Notes: generated by a model from the letters alone, not told the origin. A DNA stretch of 64,000 nt from Paenibacillus sp. Soil787 (GCF_001429545.1 NZ_LMSP01000012.1:121157-185156), one strand, 5' to 3'; numbered from the stretch's first letter, positions 41,149-49,851 are shown. Numbers and translations are program-made.

Positions 41149-41964
41149 TCAAGGCAACAATTGATTTTCATAATACTTAACTAATTCAATAACCATGGCC
41201 CCCATCCGTTCAATTTCAGGTACTATTACATGGTCCAGTTTTTCATCTCTCAACGCTTCTTCCGTTACTTTGCCGACCGCGACTGCATGTACTCGTGTGT
41301 TGAACGATTCTCGAATGATATCCGTAATCCCCTGACGTTTCGCATATTCAAACAGATATCGCACCTGCACCGCGGTTGTGAAACAAACAGCATCAATCGA
41401 TTTCGTTGAAAGTTCATGACACAGCGTCTCCAAAGTGGATAATTCCGGCTCTACATGGCGATAAGGCAGCAGTTGAATAACATTTGCCCTCTGATTCTCT
41501 AAGAACTGGATCAAATCGGGCTGAGGTTCACCATGTAACTGGACAACGACTGTTTTGCCCGCGAAATCGCAAAGATTCATACTTCGAATTAATCCTTGCG
41601 TCGTTCCATCCTCATCGACAATTTCAGATTTGATATCTAATTTCTTAAGCAAAGCAAACGTCTTATAGCCGCGTACCGCTACCTTCGCTTCCTTCATTTT
41701 TTGAATGAGAGTTGAATGAATGCCTAACCTTTCTGCAGCACCCAGCAGCGTATCTGTTCCAGTGCCTGTTGTAAAAACAAACCAATCGATCTTATTATTC
41801 ACGCAAAATAATAATTCTCGTTCTATTGCCGACTCATCAAAATATAAAAGACCTTGCAAAGGACGAATGACAGGGATACCTCCCTGCTTCTCAATTAATA
41901 GGCTCATTTCCTCTGTTTTTCTTGAGCCTGCAATTACGATTTTCTTGTTGTTCAGCTTTTCCAT
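41149..41964 (-). CDS. uroporphyrinogen-III synthase-like protein (HemD family)
   Basis: A 271-residue two-domain protein. IVIAGSRKTEEMSLLIEKQGG, FTTGTGTDTLLGAAERLG and VCFTTAVQVRYLFEYAKRQG fit HemD, which cyclises hydroxymethylbilane for haem, sirohaem and cobalamin. It is not in a hem operon, so it is probably an accessory HemD paralogue, as seen near nitrite or cobalamin genes. The window has a B12 enzyme (IcmF), but no link is shown. The start is uncertain (41964 or 42006); neither has a strong ribosome site. Confidence 0.75.
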   Translation of the reverse strand: MEKLNNKKIVIAGSRKTEEMSLLIEKQGGIPVIRPLQGLLYFDESAIERELLFCVNNKIDWFVFTTGTGTDTLLGAAERLGIHSTLIQKMKEAKVAVRGYKTFALLKKLDIKSEIVDEDGTTQGLIRSMNLCDFAGKTVVVQLHGEPQPDLIQFLENQRANVIQLLPYRHVEPELSTLETLCHELSTKSIDAVCFTTAVQVRYLFEYAKRQGITDIIRESFNTRVHAVAVGKVTEEALRDEKLDHVIVPEIERMGAMVIELVKYYENQLLP

Positions 41965-41984
41965 TTTTCTATGAATCCCCCTTT

Positions 41985-42030
41985 TTAAAATGACCACGCT
42001 TCGCATTGAATAGTGAAGACGTGGTCATTT
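41985..42030 (-). terminator. terminator of the 72-aa membrane protein gene
   Basis: AATGACCACG pairs exactly with CGTGGTCATT around a 21-nt loop, followed by TTTT on the minus strand. Confidence 0.75.
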
Positions 42031-42249
42031 TTATCCGATCGAATAACGAATATACGCTATCAAGGCTAGCAATCCAGCAGCAATTGAAATCACATAAAAA
42101 GAAGTAAGCCGAACCCATTTTACCTCTGTTTTCTGGAAGTAGGTTTGATCGCCTTCCCGATTCTTACGAGAAAAACCAACCATAAAGGTAACGACTAAAC
42201 CAAATAATAGTATAATTGAAAATATCCCAAAATAGATATACATATTCAT
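42031..42249 (-). CDS. small two-span membrane protein (72 aa)
   Basis: The ATG at 42249 is preceded by AAGGTGG at 7 nt. The product has membrane segments at residues 3-22 (YIYFGIFSIILLFGLVVTFM) and 46-67 (VISIAAGLLALIAYI) with a basic loop between. I do not recognise a family. It is followed by its own terminator and then the HemD-like gene. Confidence 0.6.
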   Translation of the reverse strand: MNMYIYFGIFSIILLFGLVVTFMVGFSRKNREGDQTYFQKTEVKWVRLTSFYVISIAAGLLALIAYIRYSIG

Positions 42250-42422
42250 AAAATAACCACCTTTTCTTTGTAATATTGGTCCTTCGGTGAAAATTATAGC
42301 GGAATTTGTTCTGAAATTCATCAACCACTTTCGTGGTATTTATACCATCCAATTTCTCAAAATAGCAGCTAGACTTCTCCTCAACTCGTGTAAAATGCAC
42401 TGCAAAGAAGCCAAAAAATCAC

Positions 42423-42454
42423 AAAAAGCCGCGGTCTATTAAAGACTGCGGCTT
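42423..42454 (-). terminator. terminator of the NmrA-like reductase gene
   Basis: AAGCCGC-AGTC pairs with GAC-GCGGCTT around TTTAATA, followed by TTTTT on the minus strand. Confidence 0.85.
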
Positions 42455-42476
42455 AATTGCGTTGTTTATGCTAGCT

Positions 42477-43343
42477 TTATGACTTCAATCCGTTCACAAT
42501 CTCTTCAATCGCCTTGCTTAGTGGTGTAACCGGGCGGCCAAGAAGTGTCTGAAGATCGCTGCTCTCTAATTCTAGAACCCCATCTCTAATCGCGCTTTGG
42601 ATGGCAACAAGGATCGGAACCACTGGCTCAGGAACCCCAGCACCGGCCATGATTTTAGCATAAGTCTCATCGTCAACTTGCTGAATCGGAACCTCACGAT
42701 CAAGGACCGTAGACAGAACCGCCGCGAGGTCTTCATGAGTGATCAGTGCACCCGATAGCTCATAAACGGTATTCTCATGTCCGTTACCTGCAAGCACATT
42801 TGCTGCCGCTTGTGCATAATCACCGCGAGAAGCCCACCCTACTTTGCCAGCTCCTGCCGAGGTCACGAGCGGAGCACCCGCCAATACGCCTTGAATTGTT
42901 CCAATCTCGTTCTCGATGTACCAGTTATTACGTAGAAATGAGTATGGAATTCCCGTTTTGCGAATCGCTTCCTCTGTCGCACGATGCACGGGCACGAGAA
43001 AGAGAGAGCTTTCCTGTGCGTTTGTGGCACTCGTGTACGCGATGAAACCAACCCCAGCGCGCTCAGCCGCGGATACAGCAGCTAAATGCTGACGAATACG
43101 AGTTTCGTTATCCCCTTGCGTTGAAACGATAAGCAGGCGATCAACGCCAGCGAATGCTTTATCAAGAGATGCTGGATCATCAAAATCACCATGGCGAACG
43201 TCTACTCCCCGAGAACGTAAATCGGATGCTTTCTCCGTATCTCTTACGCTAACAGCTAAATTTTCAGCTGGCACAGCTGCAAGTAAAGCCTCGACCACTT
43301 TTGATCCTAATTGTCCCGTAGCACCAGTTACTAGAATTTTCAT
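42477..43343 (-). CDS. NmrA/QorB-like NAD(P)-dependent quinone reductase
   Basis: A 288-residue atypical SDR. GATGQLGSKVVEALL is the NADP loop; YTSATNAQESS and FLRNNWYIEN are typical of the YtfG/QorB (NAD(P)H:quinone oxidoreductase 2) group. GGAGG precedes the ATG. It lies downstream of an Rrf2 regulator, and the two promoters share a 25-bp palindromic site, so redox- or quinone-responsive repression by that regulator is likely. Its GC content is higher than its neighbours. Confidence 0.88.
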   Translation of the reverse strand: MKILVTGATGQLGSKVVEALLAAVPAENLAVSVRDTEKASDLRSRGVDVRHGDFDDPASLDKAFAGVDRLLIVSTQGDNETRIRQHLAAVSAAERAGVGFIAYTSATNAQESSLFLVPVHRATEEAIRKTGIPYSFLRNNWYIENEIGTIQGVLAGAPLVTSAGAGKVGWASRGDYAQAAANVLAGNGHENTVYELSGALITHEDLAAVLSTVLDREVPIQQVDDETYAKIMAGAGVPEPVVPILVAIQSAIRDGVLELESSDLQTLLGRPVTPLSKAIEEIVNGLKS

Positions 43344-43391
43344 TTGTAAAAACCTCCATCAGATTATTTAATAATAGGTTAGAATCGCTAT

Positions 43392-43416
43392 AGTTATAAC
43401 CATATCAGTTACAACT
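43392..43416. promoter_or_regulatory. Rrf2 operator candidate, reductase promoter
   Basis: AGTTATAACC, 5 nt, AGTTACAACT. The same arm pattern occurs at 43883-43907 before the Rrf2 gene. Confidence 0.6.
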
Positions 43417-43450
43417 AAGTTATAAAAATTAGCTCATTTAAGAGCTATTT

Positions 43451-43867
43451 TTATTTAAAATTAGATATCAGTTGTTGCAAGGTAACATTAGATAATCTTT
43501 GTTCCATCGCGGTTTGAGCATCACGCATTTCTGCACGGAGGGCTGATTCAATATTTCTACCAACCAGACAATTGGGGTTAGGATGGTTGTGGAAATTGAA
43601 CAATTCCCCATTCTCGATCACTTCCACTGCCCGGTATACATCAAGTAATGTAATTTGGTCCGTATCCTTACACAGCGAAGTTCCGCCAACTCCAGCACGA
43701 ACATCAACGAGCCCCGCCTTCTTTAGCAGCCCAATAATTTTGCGAATGATCACAGGATTCGTATTCACGCTGCCAGCAATGAAATCACCTGTACATTCTG
43801 TTGGAATGGTCGCTATTAACGACAGGATATGAACAGCTATTGAAAATCGGCTGCTAATCTGTTTCAT
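43451..43867 (-). CDS. Rrf2-family transcriptional regulator
   Basis: A 138-residue winged-helix protein. FIAGSVNTNPVIIRKIIGLLKKAGLVDVRAGVGG is the DNA-binding region. HPNPNCLVGRNIESALRAEM contains one cysteine (C103 region), as in the YwnA-like subgroup rather than the three-cysteine Fe-S IscR/NsrR type. A site matching that in front of the NmrA-like reductase lies in its own promoter, so it likely represses both. The sensed signal may be an electrophile acting on the single cysteine (inference). Confidence 0.88.
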   Translation of the reverse strand: MKQISSRFSIAVHILSLIATIPTECTGDFIAGSVNTNPVIIRKIIGLLKKAGLVDVRAGVGGTSLCKDTDQITLLDVYRAVEVIENGELFNFHNHPNPNCLVGRNIESALRAEMRDAQTAMEQRLSNVTLQQLISNFK

Positions 43868-43882
43868 TCATTATCACCTACT

Positions 43883-43907
43883 CGTTGTAACCAGTATAGT
43901 TCTAACT
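43883..43907. promoter_or_regulatory. Rrf2 operator candidate, own promoter
   Basis: CGTTGTAACC, 5 nt, AGTTCTAACT, 16 nt before the Rrf2 start codon. It aligns with the reductase promoter site at 43392-43416. Confidence 0.55.
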
Positions 43908-43935
43908 AATTCCAAAGTCAAGTTTGTCATGTAAG

Positions 43936-44292
43936 TTAAATCGTTTTGTTCGTTAAATGTTCTAAAATACGTTCTTTGACTTCTGATGGATTCTCAATTT
44001 GAAAAACAACTATTCCAAACTGATGATTATTTAATTCAAGGATGACGACATCTTTATGATTCTCATAGGATATGAAACACCATTTATCTCCGATCAGAAA
44101 GCGTCCTTCTCTAATGTCAGCTATTGAAGTACCTACTCTAAATTGAAACATGGATAACTGGAAATCATTTATGGATACATTCATGATATCCGAATACGAA
44201 ATTTCAACACGTTGCTTCAAAGCCGCAGCACTTGTCAATCCCGTTAGATGAAGAATAAGCGCATCCTTCGTAAATTCAATTGTTCTAGCCAT
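43936..44292 (-). CDS. uncharacterised PH-like domain protein (118 aa)
   Basis: A 118-residue cytosolic protein. TIEFTKDALILHLTGLTSAA, GRFLIGDKWCFISYENHKDVVIL and FQIENPSEVKERI suggest a bacterial PH-like beta-barrel with a C-terminal helix. A GGAGGT site precedes the ATG. No operon partner. The function is unknown. Confidence 0.65.
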   Translation of the reverse strand: MARTIEFTKDALILHLTGLTSAAALKQRVEISYSDIMNVSINDFQLSMFQFRVGTSIADIREGRFLIGDKWCFISYENHKDVVILELNNHQFGIVVFQIENPSEVKERILEHLTNKTI

Positions 44293-44391
44293 TTTTAATT
44301 ACCTCCGATTTATAAATTTTGTATTTTCAAGTGGAAACACCTATAGTACGACTGAGTATGAAAAATCGTTCATTCATTCAAAAAAATTATT

Positions 44392-44438
44392 AAAAAAAGA
44401 GCTGCCCTAAGGTCAATTGACCTTGAGAGACAGCCCTA
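44392..44438 (-). terminator. minus-strand terminator with a long palindromic core
   Basis: The core AGGTCAATTGACCT is a perfect 14-bp palindrome inside an AGGGCTGTCTCT/AGGGCAGCTCT stem, followed by seven T on the minus strand. It lies upstream of the PH-like gene start and would stop read-through from the right. Confidence 0.7.
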
Positions 44439-44482
44439 AACTTACTCGTTTCTAGTATTGTAGCCCCTAATGATGTTTGTTA

Positions 44483-44512
44483 AGAAGAAAAAGAACCCCT
44501 TTCGGAGTTCTT
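44483..44512 (-). terminator. minus-strand terminator with GAAA tetraloop
   Basis: AAGAACTCC pairs with GGGGTTCTT around GAAA, followed by TTTCTT on the minus strand. It is a second stop for transcripts coming from the acetyltransferase or the small frame at 44689. Confidence 0.7.
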
Positions 44513-44688
44513 CATGACGGTGAATTGATTGATGGTACTTATGCCTTGATCCTTACTTGGCTTGGTCTATACCTCATCCATTATTGCAGTACATGTACTA
44601 CACTAAGAGTTTGCGGCACATCTCCTCGCTTCTATACGGATTCAAAAACAACTTCCCTGGTATTTATCTCGTTGAATGTACAACGGAA

Positions 44689-44793
44689 TCACACCTCTCT
44701 TGTTTCACCGTCATAAGTATTATGTATGATCCGAATCAAATTATACGTGTTCATTTCATAAAAAGAGTTTACGCCCCAATGTTGATTCTTCAT
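44689..44793 (-). CDS. possible small protein (34 aa), weak
   Basis: A short frame begins MKNQHWGVNSFYEMNTYNLI and ends DGETREV. It lies 30 nt after the acetyltransferase stop and before two terminators. The ribosome site is poor and no family is recognised. It could be a remnant or chance. The 300 nt from 44513 to 44820 contain nothing else I can identify. Confidence 0.25.
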   Translation of the reverse strand: MKNQHWGVNSFYEMNTYNLIRIIHNTYDGETREV

Positions 44794-44825
44794 TACTGTA
44801 TGTAGTTCTCTAAAGGTGCTCCGTC

Positions 44826-45353
44826 CTATGTTGCAGCAGTAAGGTCCAATCTCCAGTCGTTGCACCGCATAAAGCTTCCAGGCGGGTATTCGAAGCTGCA
44901 CTCGGCCATGAACGTGAAGCCGAATTTCCGGCAAATAGCATTCGATGCGGGGTTGTCGACCGACGGGAACGCATGAATGTGCCTGCTCTTTTGTTCCGCT
45001 TTGGCGCTTGCAACAGCCGCCGCGGTTGCTGCGCTGGCAATACCTTTGCCTTGGAAAGTCGGCAAAACGCCCCAGCCGATCTCGTACACGGTCTCTTCCT
45101 TCCAGACGCGCTCCCAGTAACCGATGTTGCCGACTGCTACTAGTTCTGGAAGCAGGACAATGCTGAACATCCGGCCCTTTCCCCTACCGCTAATCTCGAA
45201 GTAACGTTTGTGGCGAGCCAGGATCTGTTCCTCCGTCTCCGGACCACCCAAGTGTTCAAGCATCTCTGGTGCATTCAAGCGATACAACAGTTCAAGATCA
45301 ACCTCTGCCCAGGGCTCGATCCTTACCTTCAAATCGTTCATTCGATTTAGCAT
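44826..45353 (-). CDS. GNAT-family N-acetyltransferase (RimJ/RimL-like)
   Basis: A 175-residue acetyltransferase. YEIGWGVLPTFQGKGIASAATAAAV holds the acetyl-CoA pyrophosphate loop (QGKGIA), and DNPASNAICRKFGFTFM is the C-terminal motif B. The start has GGAG 9 nt upstream. The 3' half is GC-rich compared with surrounding DNA. The substrate is unknown; antibiotic or protein N-terminal acetylation are both possible for this family. Confidence 0.88.
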   Translation of the reverse strand: MLNRMNDLKVRIEPWAEVDLELLYRLNAPEMLEHLGGPETEEQILARHKRYFEISGRGKGRMFSIVLLPELVAVGNIGYWERVWKEETVYEIGWGVLPTFQGKGIASAATAAAVASAKAEQKSRHIHAFPSVDNPASNAICRKFGFTFMAECSFEYPPGSFMRCNDWRLDLTAAT

Positions 45354-45612
45354 TTTTCTCACTCCTACGAAGGAAATTATTTCATAATAAGTTCTTTCTC
45401 ATTGTACTTCTGAATTATGAGCCTCATCAATCAAGCTTCCTTTTTACGATCACAAAGTGTTAAGGCTTAACACAAATACTCAGAGGTCCGAGAGGTCGGA
45501 AATTGACTTCTCAGCTGACCGGCATTTCTCATAATTTCCTATACAAAGAAAAACAGGTCGCCGCGGCGCCTGCTCTGGCCATCTTATGTGTATCCTTGAA
45601 ACCCCTGAATAC

Positions 45613-46119
45613 TTACTTGAAGTCTTTATTATCAAGCATAATTAATTGGGAGGTTGACGTTTTCGCGGTCTGTTTCGTATGTTGAACGAGATTGAAAATG
45701 TCTTTATACGCTTGTTTTGCCCCTATAACCAATAAAGGCACACCTATGAAATCAATTTTTAACCAACGTGAAAGCATACCGCCGCATGTCATCGTAAAAG
45801 GCACTGTCGGAGACGTGTTGGATAAAATGATTTTTTCGTTGAGAACCTCTTCTTCTAATAGCATATCAATGAGATTAAATACACCCGGTACTAGGATTTT
45901 AGACCTTCCTCTGCCCATTGTGTATACTTTATTGCCATCCTCATCCTTGCCATGAAAATAAAACTTCCCCCTGTCTTTGTAAACTAGCTTATTGAAATTG
46001 TGTGTATTCAGTATCTCATTTGTTGTAGGCTCGCGAGAACCGTCCAACTTTTTGAGATGATAAGCTGCTGCTAAACATGTTGTATGTGTTCCCCCGAAAT
46101 CGTTATAAATATAGATCAT
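45613..46119 (-). CDS. DUF3189 family protein
   Basis: A 168-residue cytosolic protein that begins MIYIYNDFGGTHTTCLAAAY, the conserved start of DUF3189 proteins of spore formers. LVPGVFNLIDMLLEEE and DFIGVPLLVIGAKQAYKDI follow. The N-terminal GGTHT resembles a nucleotide- or phosphate-binding turn, but function is unknown. A short palindrome (TACAATATTGTA near 46141) lies upstream. Confidence 0.8.
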   Translation of the reverse strand: MIYIYNDFGGTHTTCLAAAYHLKKLDGSREPTTNEILNTHNFNKLVYKDRGKFYFHGKDEDGNKVYTMGRGRSKILVPGVFNLIDMLLEEEVLNEKIILSNTSPTVPFTMTCGGMLSRWLKIDFIGVPLLVIGAKQAYKDIFNLVQHTKQTAKTSTSQLIMLDNKDFK

Positions 46120-46248
46120 TGTTCATACCCACCACCCAAAGTACAATATTGTATAAAACTTCATTACTCATTATCTCCTATAATAACAAAACAACCTTAT
46201 TCTTACAGAGTTATATTCGTCGTTATCATCCAGGTAAGCGTTTAACTT

Positions 46249-46278
46249 GTATAAGAGACCACTAATCCGAGCATATTA
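46249..46278 (+). promoter_or_regulatory. sigma-G-like forespore promoter
   Basis: GTATAA and CATATTA are separated by 17 nt, close to the forespore sigma-G pattern. It lies about 48 nt before the ATG of the 60-aa gene. Confidence 0.4.
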
Positions 46279-46325
46279 CAGTTTGTTGTATCCTTTTAAA
46301 TAACAGCGAGGGAGCATTCTTAAAT

Positions 46326-46508
46326 ATGACAACAAACAGCGGACATCAAGGAGCGCATGGGATCGGCCAAGAAATTGAACAGTTGAACAATCAGGCGCAA
46401 GCGGCTGAGCTGATGCAAGGAAAAAATAAGGTAGATCAAGAAATCATTGCTGCAGCTAACGAGCACAGTTCCGAACTAGACCAAATCATTGAACGTGAGA
46501 CAACGTAA
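46326..46508 (+). CDS. small hydrophilic protein, probably spore-associated (60 aa)
   Basis: A 60-residue protein starting MTTNSGHQGAHGIGQEIEQL, rich in Gln, Glu, Asn and Ala, with helix-forming repeats (NNQAQAAELMQ; AAANEHSSELDQIIE). It has no cysteine, signal or membrane segment. The composition recalls small spore proteins, but it lacks clear alpha/beta or gamma SASP motifs. GAGGGAG lies 11 nt upstream, which is rather far. A sigma-G-like promoter precedes it and a strong terminator follows, supporting a real, sporulation-linked gene. Confidence 0.55.
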   Translation: MTTNSGHQGAHGIGQEIEQLNNQAQAAELMQGKNKVDQEIIAAANEHSSELDQIIERETT

Positions 46509-46539
46509 TTGTAACGAATTTGGAGAAAAAACACAGAGA

Positions 46540-46566
46540 AACCACGCACAGATGCGTGGTTTTTTT
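46540..46566 (+). terminator. Rho-independent terminator of the 60-aa gene
   Basis: AACCACGCA pairs with TGCGTGGTT around CAGA, followed by TTTTTT. Confidence 0.9.
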
Positions 46567-46571
46567 GGTAT

Positions 46572-47819
46572 TCAGCTAGGAATATCACTTTGATCAGATG
46601 TATAATCGGGATCCATATTTTTTGTTTCTTTGCCAAAAAACAATAAAACCAGCGCTCCGATGACAATTGCTACGAAGAATACCATAAAAATGGAACTTAT
46701 CGCTTTATTACTCGCCACCAATAGCCCTACAAGGTACGGACCAATAATACCGCCAATACGTCCAAAAGATGCGGCAAGCCCTACACCCGTAGAGCGTACT
46801 TCTGTCGGATACAACTCAGGTGTGTAGGCATACATAGCCCCCCAAGCACCAAGATTAAAAAATGATAAGCTTACACCGGCTGCTATCAACATCCCTTCCG
46901 TTTCAGCACTACTAAACCATATTGCGCTTGCTGCAGTTAGCAGCAAATAGGTGACGAGCACAAACTTACGACCGAATTTCTCAATCAAATAAGCAGCGGT
47001 AAAATAACCTGGAAGCTGGGCCAACGTCATAATCAATACATATTGAAAGCTTTTCACGAGACCAAAACCCTTAAGAACCATGACGGTTGGAAGCCATAGA
47101 AACATCCCGTAATAGGAAAATACCACCGTGAACCACAAAATCCAAAGTGTTAAGGTAGATCTTCGGTATTTAGATGACCATACGGAAGCTACACGTTCGC
47201 GGAAAGACAACTTCCGGCTGTGCAGCTCGGTATATCGAGGTGAATCTTGAATCGATCGTCTGAGGTATAAAGCATATAAAGCCGGCAGCGCACCAATAAT
47301 AAAGGCCGCACGCCAGCCGTAAGTAGGAATTACGAAGTAAGCAATAAGCGCCGCAACGATCCACCCGCAAGCCCAGAAGCTTTCAAGCAGCACGACAGCA
47401 CGTCCCCTTTCATTAACGGGAAACGACTCAGAAACAAGAGTTGACGCAACGGGAAGTTCCCCGCCAAGACCTACCCCAGTAACGAAACGCAGGATACAAA
47501 GGATAACAAAGCTAGTGGCAAGAGAAGAGAGTCCGCTTGCAGCAGAGAATATAATAAGCGTTCCAAGTAACACCATCCGACGTCCGTATCGATCAGCTAG
47601 GGAGCCAGCTAGTAAAGCCCCTACGGCCATTCCGATCGAATTAATGGCTGCCAACAGACCAATCTGCTGTGCGCCTAATTTCCACTCGACTGCTAGCGCA
47701 GCCACAATAAACGAGATAATCCCTACATCCATAGCGTCGAACAACCAGCTAATGCCAGTACTGAAAAGCAACTTTCGTTTCGCTGGTTCGCGCAACAAAT
47801 TTGTTTTATTCACATTCAA
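46572..47819 (-). CDS. MFS transporter, metabolite:H+ symporter/sugar-porter type
   Basis: A 415-residue transporter with twelve membrane segments. GSLADRYGRRMVLLGTL is the loop 2-3 motif, LGGELPVASTLVSESFPVNERGRAV fits the sugar-porter/NaiP-like group and PELYPTEVRSTGVGLAASFGRIGG is the loop 10-11 signature. These carry aromatic acids, nicotinate or sugars. The start is TTG at 47819 with AGGAGA 7 nt upstream; no ATG fits. It is divergent from the NlpC/P60 lipoprotein gene. Confidence 0.88.
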   Translation of the reverse strand: MNVNKTNLLREPAKRKLLFSTGISWLFDAMDVGIISFIVAALAVEWKLGAQQIGLLAAINSIGMAVGALLAGSLADRYGRRMVLLGTLIIFSAASGLSSLATSFVILCILRFVTGVGLGGELPVASTLVSESFPVNERGRAVVLLESFWACGWIVAALIAYFVIPTYGWRAAFIIGALPALYALYLRRSIQDSPRYTELHSRKLSFRERVASVWSSKYRRSTLTLWILWFTVVFSYYGMFLWLPTVMVLKGFGLVKSFQYVLIMTLAQLPGYFTAAYLIEKFGRKFVLVTYLLLTAASAIWFSSAETEGMLIAAGVSLSFFNLGAWGAMYAYTPELYPTEVRSTGVGLAASFGRIGGIIGPYLVGLLVASNKAISSIFMVFFVAIVIGALVLLFFGKETKNMDPDYTSDQSDIPS

Positions 47820-47990
47820 AACGCATTCTCCTAATCATCGCGATAGCTTACCTTACCCCTATTTTGTGTTACATAACCGAAAAACACTCCCTCTGTAATT
47901 CAATTCTCAGACTTCAAGTTGAAACATCCAATCATCGCATTAAATGTGAACAATCTAAACATAATATGGGTATCAATTACAGGAGGAAAC

Positions 47991-48755
47991 ATGAAACATT
48001 CAAAAAAAATGCTTACAGTATTAAGCTGTTTACTTGTTTTAACTGGTTGTGGTAAAGGGAATGTCGCCCCTCAGAAAGTTGGAGTCTCCACACAACAAGG
48101 CGGTATGGATAATCGGATATTGGATCCTAAAATTATAAATCAAGACGTGTTGCTTCAAAGGGGTGATGCCAACGTTGAACTAGAACAACGCGGCTATCGC
48201 GCGCAAGATGTTGCTCCTTCCACTAATGGCTCTATCAAAATCCTCAGCGGAAACCATGAACTCGTTCAAGTTTGGCCCAATCCCTCCATCCAGCCTAAAG
48301 AAGGTAGTTATGCAGAGAATGTGGTCTCACAAGCTGCAATGTTCTATGGAACTCCGTACGAATTCAGTTCGGATCGATCGGACCCGTCCACTTTTGACTG
48401 CTCCGACTTCACACGTTGGGTTTATCTTTCTTCTCTAGGGATGGATCTCCCAAAAGATTCTCGGAGTCAAGCGTCCTATGTTCAATCTTTTTCCAATCGG
48501 ACATATACATCTATCGATCAAGCCCAGCGTGGAGATTTGCTCTTCTTCGTCAGCTATAAAGGGACAGATCCGGATCAATACATCGGGATAGATAAATCAA
48601 TCGGAAACATTACACACGTTGGTCTCTCTTTGGGTAATGGAAAAATCATCCACACTGCCTCAGCCGCCACAGGTGGCGTACGTATAGATGAACTTGCCAA
48701 TAATCATCTAACCTATCGATTTGTCTTAGGAGGTTCACTACTAAACACCAAATAA
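47991..48755 (+). CDS. NlpC/P60 cell-wall peptidase lipoprotein
   Basis: A 254-residue lipoprotein. The lipobox LTGC is near residue 18. The NlpC/P60 domain covers about 120-250 with catalytic Cys (FDCSDFTRW), His (THVGLSLGNG) and a third polar residue His (IIHTAS). It cleaves D-Glu to diaminopimelate bonds in peptidoglycan peptides and would act outside the membrane. The ATG at 47991 has AGGAGG 6 nt upstream, so the frame from 47919 is too long. Confidence 0.9.
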   Translation: MKHSKKMLTVLSCLLVLTGCGKGNVAPQKVGVSTQQGGMDNRILDPKIINQDVLLQRGDANVELEQRGYRAQDVAPSTNGSIKILSGNHELVQVWPNPSIQPKEGSYAENVVSQAAMFYGTPYEFSSDRSDPSTFDCSDFTRWVYLSSLGMDLPKDSRSQASYVQSFSNRTYTSIDQAQRGDLLFFVSYKGTDPDQYIGIDKSIGNITHVGLSLGNGKIIHTASAATGGVRIDELANNHLTYRFVLGGSLLNTK

Positions 48756-48798
48756 TTATTCGAGATCTATGAGGACTTCCGCAGCAGTCGGCAAACTC

Positions 48799-49344
48799 TC
48801 ACATATCTGATCGCCCTGGTTTCCATCCAACTTCTTGAGACCAAACATGAGCTTTTTGTAATATCTCCCAAACGACTGGCCCTTTGCCTTCAACATACTT
48901 GGTTCGATCATTTGTAAATAAACTCATTAATCTATGTTTTTCCTGCGCATATCTCAAACAATCTTGTGAATGTTCTCGCAAGTAATCTCTGAAAAGCAAC
49001 GTTTTTTGTTCTGCAAAACTCCCCATCTCTCTAACATGTATGTGCGTTCTTCTCTTTCCTGGCAGCTCCCGAAAATACTTTTTGGTTTTGTCAGGATTCT
49101 CTTTCCTTAATCTAAAGCCAGTTTCTTCGATTTTAGATTTATAACTAGAATCATCGTCCAATTTAACAACTGAGATTTGAATATCAATGATCGGCTTAGC
49201 ATCCAAACCAACAATTGATGTGGACCCAACATGATCAATACGAACAGCCACGTTTCCTAAAGAGTCTCTTAATTTTAAGCCAATCTCATCAAAAAGGTCT
49301 CTCCAATCTGAATTATACTCCGCAATTTTCCATTGATCTTCCAT
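48799..49344 (-). CDS. GrpB-family nucleotidyltransferase-fold protein
   Basis: A 181-residue UPF0157/GrpB protein. RIDHVGSTSIVGLDAKPIIDIQI contains the GS motif and metal-binding DIQ of the nucleotidyltransferase fold, and RTHIHVREMGS follows. Some relatives in this fold modify small molecules or cofactors. It is the last of three co-directional genes (VOC, GyrI-like, GrpB) with 8-22 nt gaps. Function unknown. Confidence 0.88.
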   Translation of the reverse strand: MEDQWKIAEYNSDWRDLFDEIGLKLRDSLGNVAVRIDHVGSTSIVGLDAKPIIDIQISVVKLDDDSSYKSKIEETGFRLRKENPDKTKKYFRELPGKRRTHIHVREMGSFAEQKTLLFRDYLREHSQDCLRYAQEKHRLMSLFTNDRTKYVEGKGPVVWEILQKAHVWSQEVGWKPGRSDM

Positions 49345-49352
49345 GCTTGTAA

Positions 49353-49829
49353 TTAATCCCTTATAGGAATTAATATTTCAACATTTTCTTCCTCTACATT
49401 TTCCTCATAGTAAAATATTTCGATCGGACATGATTGATCCAAAAACTTCTGTTGATATCCATTTTCTTTCATCCACTCAAAAATTCTCGAGTATGCTTCA
49501 CCTATTGTTTTGTTTGTACAATTTATTTTGGCATAAGTGACGGTTGGAAGTTTAAAACCAATCATTCCATCGGGTATTAAAGTTAAATCATCCACTTCAA
49601 GGCATGCAAAATAAGTAGCAAATATCCCATTGCACATATATGGTGAAAATAAGACTTCCTGATCCTTCGAATTTATGATCTCATGTCTTCTCCCACCAAA
49701 TTGAGTTTGGATCTGTACGGCAGCATCTGGGAATCCTTTTGGAAAATTGGCTGTAAGACTCTGACCAACTAATTGAAACTCTCGTCTAAGAGTCTCACAG
49801 TGATATGTAATCATCGTTTTATTTTCCAA
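49353..49829 (-). CDS. GyrI-like small-molecule-binding protein
   Basis: A 158-residue protein with the GyrI/AraC effector-binding fold: RREFQLVGQSL, GFKLPTVTYAKINC and SRIFEWMKENGYQ..IEIFYYEE. Members bind cationic drugs or inhibit gyrase in some cases. The start is TTG at 49829 with an AGGGA site 9 nt upstream. An ATG at 49814 is an alternative. Co-directional with VOC and GrpB genes. Confidence 0.75.
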   Translation of the reverse strand: MENKTMITYHCETLRREFQLVGQSLTANFPKGFPDAAVQIQTQFGGRRHEIINSKDQEVLFSPYMCNGIFATYFACLEVDDLTLIPDGMIGFKLPTVTYAKINCTNKTIGEAYSRIFEWMKENGYQQKFLDQSCPIEIFYYEENVEEENVEILIPIRD

Positions 49830-49851
49830 AGCAATCGTCCCTCTCTATTGA

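Noticed and set aside
44587..44602. Palindrome AGTACATGTACT
   Set aside because: Short, AT-balanced palindrome without a gene start close by; no support for an operator.
44477..44805. Two plus-strand frames of about 80 codons
   Set aside because: Cys- and His-rich sequence without family match or ribosome site, overlapping terminator hairpins.
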